A stretch of DNA of 20,130 nt, from the IMG/VR virus record IMGVR_UViG_3300034198_013131, positions 1-20,130 of that record. The stretch is one strand, 5' to 3'. Positions within the stretch are counted from its first letter, which is position 1; each line of letters opens with the position of its first letter. Source of the DNA: a virus. This document shows, one piece after another, positions 13,334-20,130 of this stretch. The notes below the pieces were generated by a model. That model was not told the DNA's origin, made no database searches, and saw only the letters and a program-made list of their open reading frames with translations. The position numbers and the translations under genes were made by a program.

Positions 13334-14033
13334 TGTTGTATAATGCTGAATCGTAAATCCAAGAACTTCCTGTAGAATTTACTACAAATTTAAGACCAGT
13401 GATTATGCTAATAAATTGATCAGTTACTGAAAGATCAAGCCTTTGATTTCCGCAATCTACATTAACATTTTTCACTCCTCCTCGATTTCCTGCTCCAATA
13501 CAATTTACTGAATAGGAAACTTGCACGGTCTTAATTCCTAAATTCTTCTCTTGTGAAAATATTTTATTGATCTGAGAATATTGCGGAGTGAAAATGAACA
13601 ATTCTTGTCCTGCAATAAAATTGATGCAAGTCTCGGTATTGACGGGAAGAGATGCATTAACCCATGCAGTGACATCATTAATGATATTTTCTTCAGAACC
13701 TTCTACATTGAAAGGATATGGATAAATTAAAGAAATTGGTTTTAACCAAATGGCTGAAAGATTTTTGACAGTATTGTAGGTATTTTGCCAACAGGAAATA
13801 TTCAAATCTACTGTATTGATGGTATCGATCCATTTTGCACTATTAGTATTGACTATGTTATAGAGGTTATTCCATAGATTTCTAGCACTAAATTCAAAAT
13901 TACAAGTGTATACATCCAATGCATTAAAATTGTAATTAATAGAAGATAAGGAATCGCCGATATTTTCCGTATCTGTGATAGGGAATACTATTTGATTATC
14001 CGTAACTTTACATATTTCTCTGAAATAATTCAT
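13326..14033 (-). CDS. phage structural protein with S-A-x-W motifs, 235 aa
   Basis: Paralogue of the neighbouring 364-residue protein in its N-terminal half. It has repeated segments of the W-x-x-x-Y-x-x-V-x-x-x-S-A-x-W kind: LWNNLYNIVNTNSAKW and CWQNTYNTVKNLSAIW, about 26 residues apart. The C-terminal 70 residues contain strand-rich sequence with CIGAGNRGGVKNVNVDCGNQ, perhaps a disulphide or a glycine-rich receptor-binding or assembly part. A tail fibre, baseplate or head-fibre protein is likely. TAAATA lies six bases before the ATG, which itself is nine bases past the stop of the 1712-residue gene; a separate late promoter may therefore start here. Confidence 0.72.
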   Translation of the reverse strand: MNYFREICKVTDNQIVFPITDTENIGDSLSSINYNFNALDVYTCNFEFSARNLWNNLYNIVNTNSAKWIDTINTVDLNISCWQNTYNTVKNLSAIWLKPISLIYPYPFNVEGSEENIINDVTAWVNASLPVNTETCINFIAGQELFIFTPQYSQINKIFSQEKNLGIKTVQVSYSVNCIGAGNRGGVKNVNVDCGNQRLDLSVTDQFISIITGLKFVVNSTGSSWIYDSALYNND

Positions 14034-14039
14034 TAGAAC

Positions 14040-14045
14040 TATTTA
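14040..14045 (-). promoter_or_regulatory. TAAATA box upstream of the 14033 gene
   Basis: TAAATA, six bases before ATG. It also contains the TAA stop of the 1712-residue gene, so the match could come from the stop codon context. Same spacing as the box before 19181. Confidence 0.3.
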
Positions 14046-17000
14046 GCATGATGATAAGCAATTGGCAAATATCAAATCAGGAGTTGAACAGCATATTTCA
14101 GTAGCTTCCCAAGTGCTGGGATGTCCACATTTGGAATTTAACTCAGTGGATTCCCAAGTTAAAGGGAAATAACTATTACTCTGTGTCTGTTCGAAGTTCC
14201 AACATATCTGCGAATGGTTCCCACCAAGTCCTTCTCTAATATGACACCACGAGGTAATCGAACTCAATGCAGTGCTTCCCGCAATATTGGAACTTTTCAG
14301 TTCGTTCCAAGAGATTGGGGTCTTATTTGATGAAGGACGTTGCACACTGTCTATATAATGATAATTCCATCTCCATTTAATGGATGATTCTGAAGAATAA
14401 TTGAATATTACATCCAGATTATTTTTCAATTGAACACAGCTATCATAAAGAGATTCAAAAGAACGATTGATAGTATCGTATAATACTGGTTCGTTTTTCC
14501 CGACGATTATTGATGTGGCAGAAATGGGAGGAGGCGTATATGATGAGCTGTATTGATTTAACACCGTATCGTATCCGCTCATATCAAGTTGTAAATTCTT
14601 TATTATTCTGGAATTCAATAAACGTATATTATCGTAAAGTTTTTGAAAAGAATCATTATAGATATAATCTGTAACAAATTCATATTCATCTACGTATATA
14701 GAATCCAGAGGAAATCCTGCAAGGGTTTCATTAGTGTTGATCAAATGATCAATTTCAATAAAATCTACAAATTTAATAATATAAGTGGGGAATATTAGAT
14801 ATCCGTGATATTTGTCAAATATTACATCTGAGATGTTATCAGAGTATTTTTTAGAGGTAATGAATGTTCCGTTTGTGGAATATTTTGACACTTCATTTTT
14901 GGATATTGTATAGAATATGCCGTTATGTATTTTGTTAAATATCGCATTAGTGTTTACGGATATTACTTCTTTAGCGTTTCCGTAATTATCCATGACATAT
15001 ACTCCGTTTTCAGTAGACGTTAAGAATAGATTATGTGCATAGTCTATATTATTAGGATTTTCAATAGATATGTTACGAATCCAATTTAAATTTTTGTTAT
15101 AAACTTTAATAAAGTTGGAATCCTTATCCACGATATATAAATTCTTTTCAGAATCCAAGCAGAAATCTGTGGGATTGTTAAGTTTTGTTCTATCAGATTT
15201 TTCTCCAAAACCTCCCCAATAATGGGTTAATTTGATATTGGTGGAAGAATTGATGTCAAAATCACATATCAACATCAACCGTTTGTCATTATCAAGAATA
15301 TACAGTCTTTTTAAATCTGAATCATAATGTAATTTTATAGGATTTTCTAAAATTTCTCCGTCACTAATTCTAGAGATTCGCTGTAAAAATACTGGAGTGT
15401 TTCCTAATTGATATATTTCAATATAGGAGTTATTAATAATGATTAATTTGTCGTCAACAATTTGACTGCATTTTATGTTGGAAAATGGAGTGTTGGAGAT
15501 TCCTGTAGTAGAAGAGTTTGTATGCCATTGGAAATTTCCTAATTTCGACCCTAAAAATCCTCCATATGCTTTGGGGAAATTTAAGTTATTAATGTTTGTC
15601 ATAGCACTTAAATATGCGATGTTAGTATATAATTTTTCCAAACTTCTGTTTATATTATTAGCATATTGCCAATCATTAGCAGCTACTTGTATATTTTCCA
15701 GTGAATAAGGGAGATTTATAGGTTTATTAAATTCTCGAATAATAGATTCGTCGTAATGTTCCAATTCAGTCTTTACGAATACTAATTTATCCCAAGATTG
15801 AACTCGGGTTTCTCCATTAGCTAATATACCAGTAAGTGAAGGAGATTTTGCTCCATCAGAGAGGTAAAAGGTTGATAAAATCGGAGACACGGTAGTCTGG
15901 ATATTACCTTCCCCATTATCAAATATGAATGAGATGAATCCATAATCTGCATTGTCAAATGTCAAATTCGAATTGTTGTAAAAAATGGCAGGTTCAGTGG
16001 CAGACAGTATATTTTTTGAAGTATATAGATTGAGTAGAGGACCGTTGTATGCTGTTAGATATACTGTATTTGAGATTATTGATTGTTGTGAAGAACAATA
16101 ATCATAACCGTCAATCGTTACGTCTACATTTCCTGATAGATATACAGCTAATGGATTGAATGAATTTTCGGAAATGTTAAAATCTGAATTTTCTGTTCCA
16201 AAAATTAAGATTTTAGAAAATGAATCCCAATAATTTTCAATAGGTTTAATTTGAACGGCATTATGTCCACTTATTACAACATTAAAGGTATAGTTATTGA
16301 TTGAAGTTCCGGGATGAATTGCGGTTCCTTCAATATTAGGCATAGTGGAATATCTTACGGTATCTACTAAGGTATTGGTAGATGTCAGACTTATGTTAGA
16401 TATAGGGAAGTCTAAAAATCTTACGGCTTCTTTATATTTGTTTATTCCATTGGACGATACGCTATTATAAATGGTTACTGGATCATATTCAGAGAAAGCG
16501 AAATTATATGCAGAAATAGATATGGTATTATCATCGGAAATATTGTCGAATGTGATTGGAATGCTAATTTTATTATTGTTAGATTCTGCTATTTTATTCC
16601 CTATTCTCCATATGTATTTGTCAAATCCTCCAAAAGTGGAAAGATTGAATATTTCGGTATGACAAGGTTTATAGGCGGACATACCATCAGATTCTGTATA
16701 ATTGTCAAACGTTAGAGTAGTTTTGGGATAGGTATATTTATTGGATGGAAAGCCGATATAATCTAATGGGCGAACAGATGATAAATTGTAAAAGCACATC
16801 CTATCAGAAAAATTATACGACTCGAAATTTCCCTCAATTGGTTTTGCGCTTATTCCTAATAAAGTAACACATGCCGAAATAGTGTTTAAATTCAGATTAA
16901 ATAGTTCTCCTGTTCCTGTATTGATTGAACCGTCACTTTTAATAGATTTCCATTGTAGGTTTGACGGATTTACTATTAGTTTAGGATGAAATGCTGACAA

Positions 17001-19181
17001 AGATACAATTCCACCACTTGTATATATTACATTGGTATAGGTTTCACTGTTGTATATTTTATTATCCAATGATTTTTTTGCATTGATGGTGAGATAATAA
17101 CCGTCAGGATATTGTCTCACAGTAAATATCTTAGTTGCATTTAAATTGAGATCATTTCTAAACAAATTGCAGGATACGTTAAAAACAATCCGTTTAGGAT
17201 TCCCAGACACAGGAGATGCCGAAAATACTGGATTAATTAAAGCATATTGATCAGTGCTACCATAAATGGTGGATTCTCTAATTTCTTTAAAATCATGGGC
17301 AAAGAATTGTAGATTCCCTCTACTATCATTGGCAGTTTCATTCCAAATAATATTTGCGTCGGTAGGAACCCTGTAGGTATAGCCGTTACGAACGCATAGT
17401 GCACTGAGAGTCCCGTAATTGAGTTGATCGTCATCCGATACTCCTCCAACCAATCGAAGACTCATGTCGCCTGCAACCGAACTCGGAGGAAACCAAAAAG
17501 TGGATGCCGACAAGTCATATTCTTCCGAATATAAGGTAATTTCAGTTTTATCCACTCCTAGATTTGAAATAGTAGCGAAATAATCGGGTGAAACTAATGT
17601 GTTTGATGGAATAATGTCACCATTTAGATTTTTGAATATAATATTTTCCGGGGGATTTGCAGACCATTTAATTTTATAATCTTCGGAAGGTGTCGGAAAT
17701 ATTACGACATCCGAGGTAGCGGAAGATTCCGTAATATCCTTAAGAGACAAATTCATAAAAATTTTATCCTTGTTAAGAAGAAATGTGGTTTCTACATTTT
17801 CTTCAAATAAAGAATCGAATATTGATTTAAGTTGAATCTTGACGGTGTGTTTATTTCCGTTTCCGTCATTGATGAATCTCGTTTTTCTGTTAGCAGGAAA
17901 CCATTGGTTGTTGCCGTAAAGAATGCCTGGATATGCTGGATCAAATGAACTTAATGATATATCACCAGTTGTTTCAATGAATCTTTTTTGTAGTAAATTA
18001 TCAACTACTGGCATCGCAAAAGAATTTTGGTAATAATTATCAACCATCACGGTGTTTACATCTACGGAAGAAATTGTAGAAGTAGTTACATAAGATGATG
18101 GTTGGAATGATACTGTTAATAGATCTTGGGTATTGTCGGAAAATTGATAATTGAACAGATAAACGGGATAGTTTGCAAAAGTCACCGGATTGACACTGAC
18201 ATTATAATTATTAGTGGCTAAACTAGTGAAAACAATTCCTGCATTGACTGGAGAAGAAGTTTCATATGACATAGTTATATTGTCATATTTGTTGATAAAT
18301 AAAGGAGCATTAAATGTGATTGTAACATTTCCTCCTGTTTCATTCATTGCTGCTCCATTGGATGCAGTATATGGATATGGAATGCCTAGTGCACATAATG
18401 TTTCGCTGGAAAGGCATGTTAAATATGTTAGTCCTGCGCTTACAGTGTTGACCCTATTATTAGTATAGGTATCGTTGAAAAAACTCAAAGTAAATATTTG
18501 GTTTTCTTTATCAGGAATTACCGTTTTATCAATGACTACTGGAATATCTATTTGAAAACTATTTGGAATAATATTTGGTCCAAGGATCGAAGAATTGAAT
18601 GTGCTGAAGTAGTTAGCATTTTGTGAATATACGTATTTTTTTCGAGTTCTGGACGTATATGCCCGTTGCTTAGTGGTAGTAATTAAGGTATCATCGAAGT
18701 TTACATTTGAAAATCCATTACGTTTAATAAATTTCCTAAATTGGGGGGTTTTATATTCTCCTTCAAAAGCAGTGGCACTGACAACCCCAATATCCACGGA
18801 AATATTATAATCATTGTTCTTAGTAATCCTCGGATAAGGATGTGCAGGCCATACAGTAAGTCCCGAAAGTCCCCCTAAAAGGGTAAGATAGAGATATTCT
18901 CTGTCGCTGAATACGTCCCATTTAAACGGGGTAAATTCTGTAGGATTTACGAAGTTGGTCGGAAATCTTGCACTAATGGAACCGCCAGCAGTATTGTTGC
19001 TGACTAATGTGTATTCTGGAGTCTGTTTGAAATTAATTTTATTATCTAATGTGTTGTAATAAAAATACTTGAACCGAACACCTAAACGTGCATTGCTTAT
19101 AGGATTAGTGATTTCATTAAAATAAATTTTAATTTCCTCATTTGGATAATAATTAGTAATTTCTATTCCAGATAGTAACAT
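14043..19181 (-). CDS. giant virion protein with NHL-like propeller, 1712 aa
   Basis: A very long Asn/Ser/Thr/Tyr-rich beta protein, probably a tail-fibre, baseplate or adhesion component. Residues 1 to about 1150 look like a chain of beta-sandwich domains; around 840-900 (TFGGFDKYIWRIGNKIAES) one resembles a PKD-like fold. Residues about 1235-1476 form an NHL-type beta-propeller, with blade sequences such as KLHYDSDLKRLYILDNDKRL, DFCLDSEKNLYIVDKDSNFI and NGVYVMDNYGNAKEV. Three related 20-residue motifs flank it: INRSLEKLYTNIAYL (about 1175), YNDSFQKLYDNIRLL (about 1510) and INRSFESLYDSCVQL (about 1575). The last 70 residues are rich in Trp and Cys with a short repeat (TWESTE, TWEATE). No signal peptide or protease domain is seen. 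It heads the minus-strand operon and is preceded by TAAATA. Confidence 0.85.
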   Translation of the reverse strand: MLLSGIEITNYYPNEEIKIYFNEITNPISNARLGVRFKYFYYNTLDNKINFKQTPEYTLVSNNTAGGSISARFPTNFVNPTEFTPFKWDVFSDREYLYLTLLGGLSGLTVWPAHPYPRITKNNDYNISVDIGVVSATAFEGEYKTPQFRKFIKRNGFSNVNFDDTLITTTKQRAYTSRTRKKYVYSQNANYFSTFNSSILGPNIIPNSFQIDIPVVIDKTVIPDKENQIFTLSFFNDTYTNNRVNTVSAGLTYLTCLSSETLCALGIPYPYTASNGAAMNETGGNVTITFNAPLFINKYDNITMSYETSSPVNAGIVFTSLATNNYNVSVNPVTFANYPVYLFNYQFSDNTQDLLTVSFQPSSYVTTSTISSVDVNTVMVDNYYQNSFAMPVVDNLLQKRFIETTGDISLSSFDPAYPGILYGNNQWFPANRKTRFINDGNGNKHTVKIQLKSIFDSLFEENVETTFLLNKDKIFMNLSLKDITESSATSDVVIFPTPSEDYKIKWSANPPENIIFKNLNGDIIPSNTLVSPDYFATISNLGVDKTEITLYSEEYDLSASTFWFPPSSVAGDMSLRLVGGVSDDDQLNYGTLSALCVRNGYTYRVPTDANIIWNETANDSRGNLQFFAHDFKEIRESTIYGSTDQYALINPVFSASPVSGNPKRIVFNVSCNLFRNDLNLNATKIFTVRQYPDGYYLTINAKKSLDNKIYNSETYTNVIYTSGGIVSLSAFHPKLIVNPSNLQWKSIKSDGSINTGTGELFNLNLNTISACVTLLGISAKPIEGNFESYNFSDRMCFYNLSSVRPLDYIGFPSNKYTYPKTTLTFDNYTESDGMSAYKPCHTEIFNLSTFGGFDKYIWRIGNKIAESNNNKISIPITFDNISDDNTISISAYNFAFSEYDPVTIYNSVSSNGINKYKEAVRFLDFPISNISLTSTNTLVDTVRYSTMPNIEGTAIHPGTSINNYTFNVVISGHNAVQIKPIENYWDSFSKILIFGTENSDFNISENSFNPLAVYLSGNVDVTIDGYDYCSSQQSIISNTVYLTAYNGPLLNLYTSKNILSATEPAIFYNNSNLTFDNADYGFISFIFDNGEGNIQTTVSPILSTFYLSDGAKSPSLTGILANGETRVQSWDKLVFVKTELEHYDESIIREFNKPINLPYSLENIQVAANDWQYANNINRSLEKLYTNIAYLSAMTNINNLNFPKAYGGFLGSKLGNFQWHTNSSTTGISNTPFSNIKCSQIVDDKLIIINNSYIEIYQLGNTPVFLQRISRISDGEILENPIKLHYDSDLKRLYILDNDKRLMLICDFDINSSTNIKLTHYWGGFGEKSDRTKLNNPTDFCLDSEKNLYIVDKDSNFIKVYNKNLNWIRNISIENPNNIDYAHNLFLTSTENGVYVMDNYGNAKEVISVNTNAIFNKIHNGIFYTISKNEVSKYSTNGTFITSKKYSDNISDVIFDKYHGYLIFPTYIIKFVDFIEIDHLINTNETLAGFPLDSIYVDEYEFVTDYIYNDSFQKLYDNIRLLNSRIIKNLQLDMSGYDTVLNQYSSSYTPPPISATSIIVGKNEPVLYDTINRSFESLYDSCVQLKNNLDVIFNYSSESSIKWRWNYHYIDSVQRPSSNKTPISWNELKSSNIAGSTALSSITSWCHIREGLGGNHSQICWNFEQTQSNSYFPLTWESTELNSKCGHPSTWEATEICCSTPDLIFANCLSSC

Positions 19182-19187
19182 TGATAA

Positions 19188-19193
19188 TATTTA
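19188..19193 (-). promoter_or_regulatory. TAAATA late-promoter-like box before the giant virion gene
   Basis: AATAAATA ends six bases before the ATG of the 1712-residue gene, one base different from the T4 late promoter TATAAATA. Being the first gene of the structural operon and opposite a divergent plus-strand gene, this is where a late promoter is expected. There is no -35 box of the TTGACA kind at the right distance. Confidence 0.48.
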
Positions 19194-19222
19194 TTGCAAT
19201 AATTAGGTTCTTGTAGTAAATT
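19194..19222 (+). promoter_or_regulatory. promoter for the 19228 membrane-protein gene
   Basis: TTGCAA (19194-19199), 17-base spacer, TAAATT (19217-19222), five bases to the ATG. It matches the layout of the other plus-strand sites and predicts a leaderless transcript. Confidence 0.5.
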
Positions 19223-19227
19223 ATAAG

Positions 19228-19479
19228 ATGAGATTTGACATCACTCAACAGTGGATTTTCTGGATATGTTTTTCAATTTATTCCATTTATGGGTTTTGTG
19301 AATGGCAGAGGTATTTTCGTGCATGTATACTCAATGATAAATTGCCCTTCGAGGGTTCATTTTTTAAAATTATTGCAATGTCTATAATTTCTGGAGGAAT
19401 TACGACGATTATTACTTTCGGTGCATTTATCTGGACTGTGGTTGCGGAAATCTGGAAATTTTTCAGAAAAAATCATTGA
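19228..19479 (+). CDS. two-helix membrane protein, 83 aa
   Basis: Two hydrophobic segments, about residues 8-25 (QWIFWICFSIYSIYGFCEW) and 47-72 (IIAMSIISGGITTIITFGAF and on), joined by a basic loop (RYFRACILNDKLPFEG), with a basic C-terminus (KFFRKNH). It is likely an inner-membrane protein; size and layout are holin-like but no family is recognised. A run of six A near the end (19468-19472 region) precedes a second open frame: deleting one A would extend the protein by about 43 residues, see the hidden-ORF entry. Confidence 0.68.
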   Translation: MRFDITQQWIFWICFSIYSIYGFCEWQRYFRACILNDKLPFEGSFFKIIAMSIISGGITTIITFGAFIWTVVAEIWKFFRKNH

Positions 19480-19597
19480 CATTCAGAAAATTTGGGGTAG
19501 TTTGTATGAGCACCAACACGGCTTTCCTGCTGTGAGGGAGTGCCGTGGTATGGGTGGTCATAAAATTGTAGATCTTCGAGAATGGACAGAAACTTAA
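19421..19597 (+). other. hidden ORF in shifted frame, possible frameshift extension
   Basis: An open frame with no ATG until late (GTG at 19421, TTG at 19442 as possible starts) overlaps the end of the membrane-protein gene and runs to TAA at 19595. After the overlap it reads EKIIDIQKIWGSLYEHQHGF and then PAVRECRGMGGHKIVDLREW, which looks like a real globular sequence and not a random frame. The bases 19508-19560 are richer in G and C than anything nearby. A one-base deletion in the A run at about 19467-19472 would fuse it to the membrane protein. It could be a programmed frameshift product, a broken gene, a small ORF with an unusual start, or a structured RNA: CACGGC (19520-19525 region) can pair with GCCGTG about 25 bases later. 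Confidence 0.38.
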
Positions 19598-19605
19598 ATT
19601 TTTTC

Positions 19606-19634
19606 TTGACTTAATCAATCGTCCAGATTATATT
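19606..19634 (+). promoter_or_regulatory. promoter for the 55-aa gene and IF-1 operon
   Basis: TTGACT (19606-19611), 17-base spacer, TATATT (19629-19634), only five bases to the ATG at 19640. A start point seven bases past the box would fall on or inside the ATG, so this message would be leaderless or the first gene begins later. It drives the small operon carrying the IF-1 homologue. Confidence 0.65.
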
Positions 19635-19639
19635 GTAGT

Positions 19640-19807
19640 ATGAATGAACTGACTATTGAAGATTTCGCGTTTAAAGTGATTGATGCATCTGTAGACAATG
19701 CGGGAAACTTTGCAAAATTTAAGTTATTTTGGAAATGTTATGATAAATTAAAGGAATCTCAGGTGGATGAATTTTTAAATAAATTGAAAACTGAACTATT
19801 AAAATAA
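19640..19807 (+). CDS. hypothetical protein, 55 aa
   Basis: Begins MNELTIEDFAFKVIDASVDN and ends in a charged helix (ESQVDEFLNKLKTELLK). Two or three helices with an aromatic core (FAKFKLFWKCYDKL) are likely. Not recognised. The gene lies directly under a good promoter and three bases before the ATG of the IF-1 homologue, so both should be on one transcript. Confidence 0.65.
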   Translation: MNELTIEDFAFKVIDASVDNAGNFAKFKLFWKCYDKLKESQVDEFLNKLKTELLK

Positions 19808-19810
19808 TTT

Positions 19811-20044
19811 ATGAAAAATGACCACAAAGCAAAAGAATCTATGCTCCAGACCACTGGAATCATTGATAAAATTTTGCCAAATGCTCAGTATAATGTAAAA
19901 ATTCCCCAAACAGGAAATGTCGTCCTTTGTTATGTTTGTGGAAAGATGAGCAAACGATATACCAAACTTGCAGTAGGAGACTCTGTAAAATTTGAGATGT
20001 CAGTATATGATACGAAAAAAGGACGCATTACTCAACGCTTATAA
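19811..20044 (+). CDS. infA: translation initiation factor IF-1 homologue
   Basis: A 77-residue single OB-fold protein that aligns over its length with bacterial IF-1, which binds the ribosomal A site during initiation. Matching elements in order: AKES (7-10) as in the IF-1 N-terminus, GIIDKILPNAQYNVKI (16-31) against G-T-V-x-E-x-L-P-N-x-x-F-x-V, then VVLCYVCGKMSKRYTKLAVGD (38-58) with the G-K-M-x-K-x-Y and G-D elements, and YDTKKGRITQR (66-76) against Y-D-L-S-K-G-R-I-x-x-R. The basic GKM-S-K-R-Y loop, which contacts 16S rRNA in IF-1, is kept. The N-terminus is a few residues longer (MKNDHKAKES); a start at residue 11 is also possible. It sits in a promoter-driven phage operon, between two hypothetical genes, not in the bacterial ribosomal-protein context. 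It may adjust host initiation toward phage messages. Confidence 0.92.
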   Translation: MKNDHKAKESMLQTTGIIDKILPNAQYNVKIPQTGNVVLCYVCGKMSKRYTKLAVGDSVKFEMSVYDTKKGRITQRL

Positions 20045-20048
20045 AAAT

Positions 20049-20130
20049 ATGGCACTATTTCTAGATGAACAGACTTTAAAAGATTTGGGGTTTTCTGTAA
20101 AAACTATAGATTATGATATTAATGATAATA
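20049..20130 (+). CDS. start of an unidentified gene, cut by the window
   Basis: ATG four bases after the IF-1 stop opens MALFLDEQTLKDLGFSVKTI and stays open to the window's edge. Only 27 residues are visible, too few to identify. It is probably in the same transcript as the IF-1 homologue. Confidence 0.6.
   Translation, partial: MALFLDEQTLKDLGFSVKTIDYDINDN

Noticed and set aside
14043-19181. Plus-strand open frames inside the giant virion gene (for example 15475-15708 and 18214-18468).
   Set aside because: They lie opposite a continuous, convincing coding frame and have low-complexity or hydrophobic composition typical of antisense frames.
19495-19565. A tRNA or tmRNA gene in the GC-richer stretch.
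   Set aside because: A short stem is possible but there is no cloverleaf, T-loop GTTCRA or acceptor pairing.

Overview
The window looks like part of a large, AT-rich (roughly one third GC), tailed-phage genome with T4-like ancestry. Three genes point that way: a PhoH-type ATPase, a T4 gp4-like head-completion nuclease, and a long block of virion structural genes that includes a 1712-residue protein. Genes are packed tightly, mostly small and hypothetical, often overlapping by 4 or 8 bases. I found no tRNA, rRNA, CRISPR array, integrase or insertion sequence. No start codon I examined has a Shine-Dalgarno sequence. Six starts are preceded by a TTGAC-like box, 16-18 bases, and a TAnnTT box that ends 5-8 bases before the start codon. 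The TAnnTT box and the missing Shine-Dalgarno suggest a Bacteroidota host, but this is inference. Standard code applies: TAA and TGA are the usual stops.

Left region, 1-7967 (accessory and probably early genes): the 3' end of a 2H-phosphoesterase-like gene; then, on the minus strand, a GIY-YIG/NUMOD1 homing endonuclease, a small complete 2H phosphoesterase (candidate anti-CBASS Acb1-like protein) and a hypothetical protein. From a divergent promoter region at 1951-2031 the plus strand carries a metallophosphoesterase, a hypothetical protein, a YopX-family protein, a zinc-ribbon gene broken by an in-frame TGA, and a P-loop NTPase. A convergent minus-strand gene of unknown function follows. The plus strand then resumes with a PD-(D/E)XK-like protein, several small proteins and an FkbM-type methyltransferase. 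A perfect 20-bp-stem bidirectional terminator at 8006-8048 closes this region.

Middle region, 8057-19181 (minus strand, probably late genes): transcription runs right to left through the 1712-residue protein with an NHL-like propeller, two related structural proteins with S-A-x-W motifs, a 65-residue protein, a GT-B glycosyltransferase, a GT-A/methyltransferase fusion, a helical protein, a small membrane protein, the gp4-like nuclease and PhoH. The sugar-transfer genes are embedded in the virion operon, one of them by an ATGA overlap. This suggests that the phage glycosylates its own tail or baseplate proteins. Two starts in this operon, plus two minus-strand starts in the left region, have TAAATA exactly 5-6 bases upstream, reminiscent of the T4 late promoter TATAAATA.

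Right region, 19228-20130 (plus strand): a two-helix membrane protein, a GC-richer stretch holding a hidden ORF in a shifted frame, then a strong promoter-like site driving a 55-residue protein, a clear homologue of bacterial translation initiation factor IF-1, and the start of another gene. A phage IF-1 in a genome whose predicted transcripts are leaderless or nearly so is the most interesting combination here.
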